This document shows, piece after piece, positions 1 to 10,399 of a stretch of 64,000 bases of DNA. The position numbers were made by a program, and so were the translations under genes. The number at the start of each line of letters is the position of its first letter. Positions within the stretch are counted from its first letter, which is position 1. Below the pieces are notes generated by a model. The model was not told the origin of the DNA. It worked only from the letters and a program-made list of their open reading frames with translations, and searched no databases. Source of the DNA: Diprion similis (Eukaryota; Arthropoda; Insecta; Hymenoptera; Diprionidae); contig NC_060111.1 in the NCBI RefSeq assembly GCF_021155765.1, positions 7,040,481 to 7,104,480 on the forward strand. The letters are read 5' to 3'.

Positions 1-1743
1 AACATATTTATAATTAGTAACATTCTATTATGAATTATCAAATATTCCACAAATTAGTAATATATTGGCTATAAATTACGAAATACCGAATCAAAAAGAA
101 ATATTTAATATTGACTATTTAATATTCAAATAATTGATAACTTTTCTATATTTAATTATTCAATATTCAAATATTTATTGATAGTACTATTGTTTTAATT
201 CTTAAATATTTAACTAATTGGTAACAATGATTTGAATGAATAATTTATTTGAAAAAAATTTTTACATCAATTAAATTTATTTGATACTTTTTAAGAAAAA
301 AAAAATGAAACAAATAAATATAAAAATTTTGGATTTCGCCGATCTCTGCTTAATAATTCTTTCGAAACATTTTACAATTTAACACACGAACACTTTCATT
401 AGGAAGGTGATGATTTCCGGCCAACGACGTCCCGGAAACACGCAACAAGAATCCTCTGACGTGACTTAACCCAATAAACCCCCTCGGATCGACGATTCAA
501 CACCTGGATCATGATCGGCCGGGTTGTTTGTTGTATGCGCAGCGATACCGCAGGCGGTGTCCTGCCATCCCTTGACGGGAAGTGTGCAGGGTGCAGATAT
601 TGCGGTCTCTACATTGCGAATTGCGAATTGCGAATTGCGAATTGCGAATTGCGAATTCGAGATTGTTCACTGGCCGGAATTATGAATTCCACCGGTATTA
701 TTAGCTGCGCATCTGACGGTTCGATTCCTCGTAGGATTTTTATTACTTTTTAAAAAAATTTCGGTACGTCGGTACGTCCGAAAGCTCTCGCGATGATCTC
801 AGAAAGAGTGTGATGAAAATTTTGAAACTTACTTAGGATTTTTCAGTGAAATTATAACCGAGAAAGATCGCAAAAGAAGTCCCGTTTAATTTCAATTTCC
901 GATTATACCGGAAATAAATCGATTTTCAATTTTTTTTTACCGACAAACATATACTTTTTTTTTTATTTTATTTATACTTTTTTTTTTTTTTGTCAGAATT
1001 TGTTTTCTAAATTGTTCTTTCGAAACTTTTCTGATTTCGATATCATTGCGGAAATTTTTCGGACATATCGACAGACTCTTTTCTATTCTTGAACATTTCA
1101 TTACTTACTCAGGCGTATGAAGAAGATTCTTTTATCAATTTATTTTTTATTTTTTTGCCAAACATAAAACACAATTCACAAATTTTTAAGAGTAATTAAA
1201 AATAGTTCATCCATCGATAAGCAATCGTCTGTTTTTTTCTAGCGGGTTCAATTTTATGATATAAGGTTTATACACAGTGAATTATATAATTAGAAATTAT
1301 AGAAAAATCCAGAGATAGAAAAAAAAAAAAAAAAAAAACACACATTTAAGCCAATATCACACTACAGGACGAAGTGAAATGAAAGGAAGAAATTTTATTA
1401 GGTGCTATAATCCAGAGATGATTGTGAGGTAATGTTAGGCACTTGCATCGGCTTCTGAGAACTTCAGAAGGAGACAATTACATGTCGATTAATACTTTCC
1501 TGCATAAAATCTTCGATTATATTCTATTTACCTTTTAATTATAACGCATTAAGTAATAATGCAAGATTACAATCGTCAGGATTTGCAACCTCTGATAATT
1601 ATTATTCAAATTGTAGTAATATTTTGTGTAATCATTCTGATAACAACCTAACAATACGAAAATACAAACAATATAAATAAATGCTTTAGACCTCACGAAT
1701 TAGCGCTCGTTGAATACGATGTATCATGTAGGTACGTATATAG
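1..1743. other. AT-rich non-coding DNA downstream of the alpha-arrestin gene
   Basis: Mostly AT-rich DNA with poly-T and poly-A runs. A GC-richer patch at about 400-720 holds the ATTGCGA array. I see no supported gene. Confidence 0.6.
613..654 (+). repeat. Six tandem copies of the heptamer ATTGCGA
   Basis: Six exact 7-bp units lie in a row, followed by a broken seventh. The array lies within a frame (511-753) that would read LRIANCE repeats. That frame is very unlikely to be a gene. Confidence 0.9.
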
Positions 1744-1995
1744 AGTGAATTTCTAACCGCTGAATGGTTTAATGCGCATGCGCTAAAATTTGGGAGCAAG
1801 AGCAGCTGTTTTATCAGGGTGACCAACATTCATAAATTCAGATGACCGATAGTTGTAAAAAGTTTTGAGGTTACACACATCGCGGCGAGCTGTAACCTCA
1901 ATTTATAAATGTTGGTAGCCCTGGAAGAAACAACCACTCATGCTCTCGAATTTTAGCGCATGCGCATTAAGCCATTCGGTCGTTAGCAATTCACT
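1744..1995. mobile_element. Small MITE with about 55-bp terminal inverted repeats carrying GCGCATGCGC palindromes
   Basis: Both ends start AGTGAATT and run as imperfect inverted repeats through AATGCGCATGCGCTAAAATT (1771-1790 and its inverse near 1949-1968). A second inverted pair (GAGGTTACA / TGTAACCTC) lies inside, so the element folds on itself. It has no ORF. It lies 110 bp past the alpha-arrestin stop codon, so it may be in the 3' UTR. Confidence 0.8.
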
Positions 1996-2107
1996 TTCTT
2001 CACAATATCACGTGACAGTGTATTAATATATATACATATATATATGCGGACGAAATTGGAATTGGCAGGTTTTTGCAACGCGTAAAACGTTAAACATCGG
2101 TGAACGG

Positions 2108-2283
2108 TTAACGGTGAGATTTCGAAGCGTAATTATTCCTTTTCGACTTGTTGAATGTATAAACGCGATACAGCGGCGCGTAAGTCGTTCCAGATCCGTT
2201 TTCCACCTCCTCATCTCCGGGGGGATCGTCCCGATTAGGTTTTGACGATGGATAGATTTTGCTCTCCTCGTAGATGCTTGGAT
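2108..2283 (-). CDS. Alpha-arrestin coding exon 6 (C-terminal tail)
   Basis: The acceptor is ATTTCTACAG|ATCC. The exon encodes DPSIYEESKIYPSSKP, an acidic stretch, then YAPLYRVYTFNKSKR and a stop at 2108-2110. Alpha-arrestin tails normally carry PPxY motifs for WW-domain ligases. The two tyrosine motifs here are PSIY and APLY, which keep Pro and Tyr but not the double proline. Confidence 0.88.
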
Positions 2284-5200
2284 CTGTAGAAATAGTTATA
2301 ATAAATTGGGTTCAGCCAGAATTGTGGTCAGCAAAGTCAAGCGAAGACGCCTAAAGGACCCCGCTGAATCCTTACGGACATTGGCTCGCGCTCGAATTGG
2401 CTGGGTTTTCAATATGTAGTATTAGGCTGATTTTTTTTGAACGACTATTTTTTTTTTTCAGTACTCATCGAAAATTTTGTTCTATATGTCAAACAAATAA
2501 TTCCCTAAGAGTTATAGCCCTTAATATTAATATTAAGTACTCGCCCAGGGCGTGAAAAGATTTCCCATATAAAATACACGTGAATCGAAGCGTTTTTTTT
2601 TTCAAATCTCTACAACTCAGCGGAATTTTATGATATCGCATTGGTCTTGGTCGCAATTTACGCAGAATTCAACGATCTTCAAAAGTGTCTGAAACGTCGT
2701 GAGTCCAACTTACACTGGTAAGATGGTACAGGTCACTATAGTTTATTTTTACCCAAAATTCTCCATTTTTCGCTGTTATCTCCGAAATGATCAACTTTAC
2801 CAAAAAAATGTGAAGGAAAACTTTGTTGGAAATTCAATTTTCTACAAAAAAAAGTCCTGTAACCTGATTGCTCAGATTGATATTTCTTGAGATATCGAAA
2901 TTTAACTTCTTGTCGCATAAAATTGTTATGGTTTTCGAATCAACCGTTTTAAATTATTGATATTGCATTGGAATTTGATTTTTTTCGATTCGATTCGATC
3001 CATTCGATCTATTCGATTGGAATATCAGTAATTCAAAGCGTTTGATTCAATAAAGCATAATGTTTATTGGTTATATTATATTAAAACGTTTAATTCAATA
3101 GAACAGAAAAATTTTATACGTCAAGTAAGTTGAATTCCGATATCTCAAGAAATATCAATCTGAGCATTTTGGTTTACAGGAACTTTCTTGTAAGAAATCA
3201 AATTTCCAACAAAGTTATTCTTTACATTTTTTTGGTACAGTTAATCATTTTGGAGATAACAGCGAAAAAAGGAGAATCTTGGGTAAAAATAAACTTTAGT
3301 GCCCTGTACCACCTCACAAAAGTAACTTGCACCTACGCCGTTCCGGACACTTTTGAAGATCGTGCAATTCTGCGTAATTTGCGACCAAGACCATTGTGAT
3401 ATCATAAAATTCCGCTGAGTTGCAGAGATTTGAAAGAAAAACGCTTCGATTCACGTGTATTTTACATAGGAAATCCTTTAACGCCCTGAGCGAGTACTTA
3501 ATATTAATATTAAGGGCTATAACTTTTAGGGAATTTTTTGTTCGACATATAGAACAAAATTTTCGATGGGGACTGAAAAAAAAAATAATCGTTCAAAAAA
3601 ATCAGCCCAATACTACACATTGAAAACCCAGCCAATTCGAGCGCGAGCCAATGTCCGTAAGGATTCAGCGGAGTCCTTCGAAAGTAGTAATTCAAAATAA
3701 GATTACTATCACCGAAATCGTCCAGTTTCAACTTTTCCTCGTTGTTCTCGACTTCCGTTTGCCCCCCGATAGCTTCACCGGGCAATTCGTCTTCCGGACT
3801 TTCGTAGTGACGAAGGGGAATCGTTCCCACCACGATCCGCATCCTCGTCTTAAGGTTCTTCTGCAGCATCCTGAGGTACCACTCGTTCACTTCGACGCAG
3901 GCCTCGACCTTCAGAGTGTACCAGACGTCGATTATGCTGCAGAATTTCAACCCCGTCGGTGGCACCGCGGGGACGTCGACCCCCGTCTCGTAAACCTGGC
4001 AACTCTTGGTTACCGGCAGTTCAATCTCGACGATGATCTCCTTGTGACGACGCGACTTACGATGCGTGTGGTAGGTGATCACCTGTCGTGATTGCTCTAA
4101 CTTATTATCAGTCGAGAAATCGATTGGACATTAGTTTTCAGAAAGTTAAACTAGAGTTAACCATGTGGTCAGTTTTTTCCAACGAATCTCCTTTTGATCG
4201 AATTATTGTAGATTTTTTTAGAATTTTTATTAACGCTGAAATGGTTTTGGCTCTTCGATTTCTATACGTCGTGGATTATTTTAATTGCGAATTGATTACT
4301 CGAGCAAATGTTATTAACAACGATTTTACACACATGTTCCATAACTACGTGCGAAAGAATCTCTCGTAAAACTATATTTGATTTAGGAATTGATTTTTCA
4401 AAAAAATAAATATTAGTTCATCGAGTTTATGGAACAATCAACGTTTATTTTCAGCATTAAGAAACTTATGCAAGAATGTCTGTTACTATGAAACTAATTT
4501 TAACCAGACCCTTTTAATTGGAATTCGTCAACGGAATATTCTGAAACAGTCAGACTGCAGGGAGTATTCTGGTCTAGAAATTTGAAAAAATTGATTTTTT
4601 TTTGCATATTTTCAAAGTTTAGACCCTCAAAAATATGCCCTTAAACGGATTTTTTTAAATTCAAATTATTTTCGGAGATACAGTGGATTTACAGACGTAA
4701 CGAAGTTAGAATTTATCTCTCTGAACTGCGAGCTTCTGCTCCTTCAAAAGAAGGCAGAACAGCTCGGTTTGCAGAAAGAACTTCGCGAGACATTGCTTAT
4801 GAAAAAGAAGAAGGCCCAATGTATGGATCTGGGATCGCCGATTAATCCAAAGTGAGTATTAAATATGATTATCTGAGTCATTCTACTGGAATTGTTTCTC
4901 AAACTTCAAACGCGTTTTTCTCAAAACTACTTTTTTCGAGGTGGTTGTCATGATTTCTCAAGTTCTACCTTACCGATTCCTTTGAAATTCGATGAAAATC
5001 TTTTTTATATATCTCTCTATCGCTCCTACCTTGTATTTTGGAAAATTTTAATTTTAAGTATTTTTAAAGAATTCGAAAAGGTCAAGAAAACGGGGTAAAA
5101 GAAATGTTTTTTTTTTATGTCGACGCCATTTCGTGATTTTTTTTGTTTGGCAAGGGTCAATCAGATAGCGATATCTTTACTAATGAAGAATTTTTTTAAT

Positions 5201-8200
5201 TTGTCCGTTTTGGATCACTACAAGGGTTGGAATCATGTCAACCAGGGAGCACCGTTTTTTTTTTTGTTGCTCCCACTTCACCGGCCTGTAATTCGACGAT
5301 TTTTCAATTTTTTTTTATGTTCTTCAAATATCAATAACAATCATATAAAAGAATGGATACTGAAAATGTTTTTTAATTTTTTTTTCATCCTAGTTTGATA
5401 AATGCCTAAAATTTAGGCTTCTAGACCAGAATACCCCCTTAAAGAAACGCTTCAGCCAAATTAGTATTCTTCGTTTTACTTCTGAGTGCCAATTGTAGCA
5501 ACCGAATGCAAGACTCGTTCCATCGAAATGACGAGCCAAAAAAGTCGAGTCTACTACTCCAACACATAACAACACGTAACCTCGCATGATCATCCAAACT
5601 GTGAGCTTCTTCGCGTTGATTTGAAAAACCGAGTCTTGCCGCGTTTGGGGAATATTACCGGCGTGAAAAATTGAATAGTTCGAAATTGAATTGGAGCTTT
5701 AATAAACCAACCTTCTTGAAAACCACTCGAAGCTTCCTGATCTCGATGTTGGAAACGTTCTTCAGGACGATCTTGACCGGGATAGTCTGGCCAGGTACGA
5801 ATCCGCGAACCGGCAACGTGACCAGCATGTTCAACGGCTCCGTCTGACCCACTACGACCTTTGAGTTGTCCTCGCTGATTGGAAGCTGCGGTCAAAAGCG
5901 TTTCACAGACTTCTTCAGCGTACTCGCTTTACTGTTATTTTCAATCAGGTACTCGAAACCACACGAAGTAGTATAGGCACACGTCCCTCCATCCAATCCA
6001 ACCACACACGGCGAAGAATTTCTCACCCCATCCCATATACCCACCCATTATTATGCGATTAAATTCCTAGGCATGACCTACCGTTGCCAGGGAGTCTTGA
6101 TTCAGGTCCAGAACAGGCACAACGGTGAACGGCAGGCTGCTGGTTATCCGCACGACCTTAGTGAGGTCCAAAAAGGCCGAAACGCTGTATCTGACTCGGC
6201 CATACCGGCCCTCGAAACTCCCCGGAATCTCCTCGGGCAGGTCAATGGAGAACGGAAATTCGTTTTGGCCATCCTCGGTGCTCACCGGCGATTCACCGTC
6301 TGCGGACATTTCGCGGAAGGAAAAGAGTATTTCGTGGAAGCGTTATTCACTGGCACGAGATGCGACTGCCCACTTCAGGAACATGGGTAATGAGACGACG
6401 GGTACTTGGCTTTGCAAAAATTTTGCCATTGGACTGGTGATATTCTTTTGGAGTAATAAGTAGGGCGTACGCTCGGAGTAAACTTGGTGCTTTTTAAAGA
6501 GAAATCATTTTCTAAATGCATTTTTTACTACATTTTCTCGTCGGAACATATAATGGTTTTTTGTAGATAGCGAAATTAATGAAATAATTCTTTCAAAATC
6601 TCGGAAAAAATTTATTCAATGAAATATACTTGTAAATAGGTTATCTTGATTTTAATTTAGGCTATTTAATGAAATAATAATTTTATCGTGGTATTATTGA
6701 AATATTGAATATCCTGTGGAAGATTCGATCAAATCGCTTCGTACAGTTCGCGAAATCTATTCGGTGGATGAAGATCAGTCAAATTTACGAAATCACAATA
6801 TGTTACATCGTAACTCTAGGAAATTTCTCGTTGAAACGGAAAAATATTCTCGGTGACTCGTCGAAGATCCTTTCTTGCAGGAGGAGTAAGATGAGCAGTT
6901 ACTAGGAGGGGATGCAGGCGTCGGTCTAATGTAATCAGCAGAATCAAATCATTCGTGGTCTAGCAGCGTTTAATCAGCCTGTCAATTCATAGCGGCATAT
7001 TTCTTTGTCATTGTAACGATGTGGCACTCAATTCGTGAGGTCTAAATTAGAACGAAACGATGATTTTTGCAGTTACGACGGTTAAAAAATCATTTTTTTT
7101 ATCTTTACAAAATTATTTCACCGTGTCAGTAGATCTGATTTCGTAATTGCAAAATAATCTATGGGTTTGTGGTGGAAAACCTTTTCTTGGAGATTACTAA
7201 ACCGTTGTGCTTTCAGCGGAGTATTAAATGAACTAAACTTTTTGGTTGCGTGAAAATAATGTTTCGTCGGATGTATATCAACCCTAAAATTTCGTAGCCA
7301 GGATCAATTTTGATCACACCGACTAAATCTTTTTCCAATCTTGTAGTAAGCAGGGTAGGAAAAAAGTATATTACAGGGAACCGCCCACTTCAGGAATATG
7401 AGTAACGAAAATGCCGTGTACCTACTTGGGTTGGCGACAACTGTGTTATCGTCACTTGCGACATTAATTCGTTCGGAGTAGTAGTAGTAGTAAGCAGGTC
7501 AAAACCAAATTTTGAAAAAAGGTACCCATGTCCTTGAAGAGTGGAAGAACCAGACGTGTTCGATACCGACCACCAATGAGGTAGAATTCCTGGGTCAGGT
7601 AGGACTCCTCGTTCGAAAATTTTCGTCTAAAGCCAGCCGACCTGTCGGTGAAGAAGACCAAACCCGCCCCTTCGCATTTCACTCGTAGTCCTGCAAACGA
7701 GAGGAAATGTGAACCGGATTCGTTTCGTAAGGTCGTTTGATTGCAAAATCTGTATTTAACGAGGAGATTTGCAACGCGACGTAGTTCTCGTTATCCGCAG
7801 ACGCGGATCCAATACGGCGTGTATAACAAGGCTGATGTAGGCATCGAACAGCGTCAACTACTCGGCCATCGAGCCCCTGCGCTGCCAGGAACGGGTTTCA
7901 GGGATCGATGACAAGCTCGACAGATGGAAGCTCACCGGCGATAACGTAAAGTCAATACTAATTACGCTTCTAATTGCAGAATATATTTATTAGCTTACGT
8001 GAAACAGGGAAAACGGCTTATACACACTATAACATAGGTGCAACGGATAGGCCGAGCAGACTATATATAAATTGCAAATTTTCCGACTTCATAAATGTAT
8101 CATCTTTGGTGTGGATACTTCAGTTTTACGATCGAAGAAAAACGTGGTTAATACCGAATGTGACGTTGATCAACGCGATTAGTGAGACTCACAGTCTGAT

Positions 8201-9043
8201 CCAAAAGTTCGGAGAAGAGAGGAAAAAGTACTTCTGGAATGGTACTTACTTGTGCCATGAATTGAACGTGATCTGTACTCTGTGTCAGCAATGAAACTGA
8301 GCAAACTTTCAGTGAAACAAACAATAGAGTGCAAATTAATTGTTTGACAGATAGTTTCATCATTGGAACGTTCGAAATGATTAAACTCTGATATTTCGGA
8401 TCCGATTCTAAGGTTTTCCGACACATTCACGATTCACCTCGGAATCTGGTCGACAAGCAAAACGGGCCCAAAACATTGGAACAGGATTTGGAAGACCAGA
8501 GTTTAAATATCATTTGAACGTTTTAATTACGAACGATATCCTTCAATTTGTAGACACCTCAGATTGTGCTACTAGAATTTGCTCACATCCGTTTCTGTCA
8601 CACATGAGAAATGTTGTTCCATTGATGTTCACTATCGTTGAAACAAATAACATTGACGACTATTATTCATCCTTGAGGAAAATCCACGAATCCACATTTA
8701 CTTTCAAAAAGTCGAACCACATCGTAAATCAAGGCGTAGGACGCGAGTGTAGCCATTTTGTTCCTTTCAAAATTTTACTCGAACATATATCGGAGAGCAT
8801 AAAGCATTTAACCACATAAAATATTCAACCCCTCGAGATGTTTTCGACGCCTTTTAACACCCGCAATAATTCCTCCTCGATCGTGATTTCGTATTCTCAT
8901 AGCTCACCTAAGAATATCTTCGGCTCGTTCCAGCTGACGAGGACCTTCCCGGCGACTTGATTTCCCGGGTAAAATACGCCCTGTGGATGATCCAACGCGA
9001 TTTTCAGCTCCACGCTCCCCGTCCAGTCGTCGTCGAGATCCAT
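2108..9043 (-). CDS. Alpha-arrestin (arrestin domain-containing protein), six coding exons
   Basis: Joined exons 9043-8908, 7690-7571, 6299-6082, 5885-5712, 4082-3713 and 2283-2108 give 1194 nt, 397 residues plus stop. All introns are GT-AG and all phases agree. The arrestin N domain covers about residues 9-158, with HPQGVFYPGNQVAGKVLV at the first strands, GLRVKCEGAG across the exon 1/2 joint, and FPFSIDLPEEIPGSF. The arrestin C domain follows (about 175-310), with RGFVPGQTIPVKI, VPPTGLKFCSIID and GTIPL (302-306). The length matches the ARRDC2/3/4 type. In the family, these cytosolic adaptors link membrane cargo to Nedd4-type ubiquitin ligases through C-terminal PPxY motifs. Here the tail has only PSIY (341-344) and APLY (375-378), so both lack one proline. 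I chose the start because exon 1 opens with ATG just before the first domain strand. The exact exon 2 donor (7571 or 7574) is uncertain. The paralogue within the family is not resolved. Confidence 0.93.
2352..3681. mobile_element. Foldback element, family A copy 1, in alpha-arrestin intron 5
   Basis: The two halves (about 2352-2918 and 3118-3681) are near-perfect inverted copies, so the element can form one long hairpin. The centre holds degenerate repeats of GATTCGAT. The inner part, from TTAGGCTGATTTTTTTTGAA at about 2432, matches copy A2 at 48480-49665. The outer 80 bp (CCGCTGAATCCTTACGGAC...) is inverted here too but absent from A2. There are no convincing ORFs. Confidence 0.85.
3713..4082 (-). 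CDS. Alpha-arrestin coding exon 5
   Basis: The acceptor is ATCACGACAG|GTG and the exon is 370 nt. It holds most of the arrestin C domain: VPAVPPTGLKFCSIIDVWYT, LKVEACVEV and RIVVGTIPLRHYE. An acidic linker follows. The donor GATTTCG|GTGATA leaves one base, which pairs with the AT that opens exon 6. The donor is only about 30 bp from the end of a foldback element in the next intron. Confidence 0.93.
4560..5438. mobile_element. Element family C, full copy, in alpha-arrestin intron 4
   Basis: The terminal inverted repeats are GGGAGTATTCTGGTCTAGAA at the left end and its inverse (GGGGGTATTCTGGTCTAGAA) at the right. TTAA follows the right end at 5439-5442. TTAA is also present beside the matching end of copy C2, suggesting a TTAA target as in piggyBac-type elements (inference). 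At 4720-4845 a 41-codon frame reads SELRASAPSKEGRT... to GPMYGSGIAD and then a stop. GTGAGT follows shortly after. Confidence 0.7.
5712..5885 (-). CDS. Alpha-arrestin coding exon 4
   Basis: This phase-0 exon is exactly 58 codons long. It runs from LPISEDNSKVVVGQTEPLN through RGFVPGQTIPVKIVLKNVSN to RVVFKK. The acceptor is TTGACCGCAG and the donor AAG|GTTGGT. It holds the linker and the first strands of the arrestin C domain. The intron to exon 3 is only 196 bp. Confidence 0.93.
6082..6299 (-). CDS. Alpha-arrestin coding exon 3
   Basis: The acceptor follows a pyrimidine-rich tract (CTCTTTTCCTTCC...CCGCAG). The exon encodes DGESPVSTEDGQNEFPFSID and on to FLDLTKVVRI and VVPVLDLNQDSLAT, ending the N domain. 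The donor is ACG|GTAGGT. An in-frame stop lies upstream of the acceptor, so the exon cannot extend further 5'. Confidence 0.92.
6630..7266 (+). repeat. Repeat family D, left copy, in alpha-arrestin intron 2
   Basis: About 637 bp are repeated in reverse complement at 12613-13247 with high identity. A 66-codon frame (6705-6905) starting MNILWKIRSNRFVQFAKSIR is shared by both copies with a few changes. No terminal inverted repeats are visible. I do not recognise the family. Confidence 0.8.
7571..7690 (-). CDS. Alpha-arrestin coding exon 2
   Basis: The acceptor TCGTTTGCAG|GA is clean. The exon encodes LRVKCEGAGLVFFTDRSAG and then SYLTQEFYLI. The 3' end could be at 7571 (GTG|GTCGGT) or 7574 (TTG|GTGGTC). 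Both keep the frame into exon 3 and differ by one Gly. The more obvious-looking donor after GGTCG would break the frame. Confidence 0.85.
8908..9043 (-). CDS. Alpha-arrestin coding exon 1
   Basis: This exon begins MDLDDDWTGSVELKIALDHP and holds the first beta strands of the arrestin N domain. It is 136 nt long and leaves one base over. The donor reads TTAG|GTGAGC. The ATG has no in-frame competitor that improves the domain start. Confidence 0.9.
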
Positions 9044-9228
9044 GCCGGATGTTCGATGTCCTGTAGGACGTAGATGACCTTGGGTAGGAACTCTTCGTTT
9101 CCTTGTAGGACCACGTGGCTGGAATCCGGGGCGATTTCCCAGAGGAAGAAAAAGTGGGCGGAGTTCCGCACCGCAGGATGAGAAATTTGAATACTTAAAA
9201 CGCGTCCGCCGCTCCTTGAGGATCGGTT
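9004..9228 (-). other. Upstream ORF overlapping alpha-arrestin exon 1 in another frame
   Basis: A reading frame of roughly 70 codons runs through the presumed 5' leader and stops at 9004-9006 inside exon 1. It includes FFFLWEIAPDSSHVVLQG and EEFLPKVIYVLQDIEHPAW, which look protein-like in composition. No ATG is visible at its start and I do not recognise a family. It could be a regulatory overlapping ORF, a decayed exon of another gene, or chance. Confidence 0.25.
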
Positions 9229-9249
9229 AATTTTTTATTATTGGAACAG

Positions 9250-9530
9250 AGCTTTCCTCGACGGCTTTAATACGCCGCCCGTCGGTGATGGTGATCCTGA
9301 TGCCGCTGACAACCGACCACCCGGGACTTTTCTCTTGTCAACATTCCAAAATTCACGCGCTTATACACACTCGGCTCTAAGCTCGCTGGCGCCGCATTTA
9401 CTGCGCATGCGCCGCCGTTCAACCACGCTCGCCAATATCGGGGCCGCCTCGGCGACGCCGCCGGTCCATCCGAACGCCCGTTTCGGCGTCGCGACGCAAC
9501 GCCTCGTCGTCTCCCTCGGCTGTAATTCAA
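9250..9530 (-). promoter_or_regulatory. GC-rich, CpG-rich promoter-like block upstream of the alpha-arrestin gene
   Basis: This is a local GC- and CpG-rich island in otherwise AT-rich DNA, 200-490 bp upstream of the alpha-arrestin ATG. It contains the palindrome GCGCATGCGC at 9403-9412, which is the core of an NRF-1 (insect ewg type) binding site. On the minus strand it also holds a TATA-like GTATAAG. Promoter function and direction are inferred from position and composition. Confidence 0.55.
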
Positions 9531-10164
9531 ACAACTTTTATTACTCTGCAATAGGCCGATCCATAACCGTATGAAATAAGGCCTCACGTTCTTTCTTGAT
9601 GACTTTCGTCAAAACTGGCATGTTGGTATCCATGACGATGGGAAGACTTATTATCTTTGATTTTTAATCGCGCGAAATCGGCGCTCGATTTCAGTGAGGT
9701 ACAAATTTGCGAAAGGCCAAAAAGTCGAGAGAGACGGAATTTCGAAAATCGAATTACGAAAGACAGGTTAAAAGCGTAGAAGGACCCGTAAATAAGTTGT
9801 CTTGGAAATAAATAAATAATACTAGAAAACGAATTTGTATTGAATGTTTATATTTTTTTTTTTTTTTTTTCAAAGGCAAAATATTGAACAGTCGATACGG
9901 AAAGTCGACTTCTCAAATTTCAGACCTCGTGCTTTTTTCGAAAATGTACCAATCCGAATTTATCAATGACGATTGACCGAAGAATCGAAAGGTCGAAATC
10001 CTGAAACCCACTTGCAAAAAAGAATGGTCAAAATACCGAAGGGTTGCAAAACGTCAGAAAGAAATTTATTTTTTCCAATGTTACCAGCTGCAGTTAATAG
10101 ATGGCGTTACGCTTGTGAAGTGAGTGTGTCGAACACGATTTAATGTGACAATATATTGAATAAA

Positions 10165-10399
10165 AAAAAATCGAACGGTTTTAGATCCAGCATGTTAATG
10201 ATCTTGGAATGAATCATACGTTTTCTGAAATTTTGATTTCAACTGTATTTTTTTTTAGCAAAAGACGGTGAAAAAAGCGGTCTTTTTCAACTGTTTCGAA
10301 AAATGGCCGCCATTTTGTTGATTTTCCAAATATCAAAAATCGTATCATTCATTCCAAGGCCATTGACATGCTGAATCTAAAACCCTTCGATTTTTCCGT
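10165..10399. mobile_element. Small MITE with inverted ends TTTTAGATYCAGCATGT
   Basis: The left end AATCGAACGGTTTTAGATCC...CTTGGAATGAATCATACG is repeated inverted at about 10343-10399. The 130-bp centre is unique, and the element has no ORF. It belongs to no other family in the window. Confidence 0.7.

Noticed and set aside
613..654. A CRISPR-like or coding repeat
   Set aside because: Units are 7 bp with no spacers. It is a simple tandem repeat.
7791..7945. A further exon between alpha-arrestin exons 1 and 2
   Set aside because: The patch is GC-rich and has an acceptor-like CCGCAG on the plus strand, but every long frame is broken and exons 1 and 2 already join in phase with unbroken arrestin sequence.
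9225..9310. An LSm-like strand (GIRITITDGRRIKA) on the minus strand
   Set aside because: It is a short local resemblance that ends in a stop after about 25 codons, with no supporting second half of an LSm fold.
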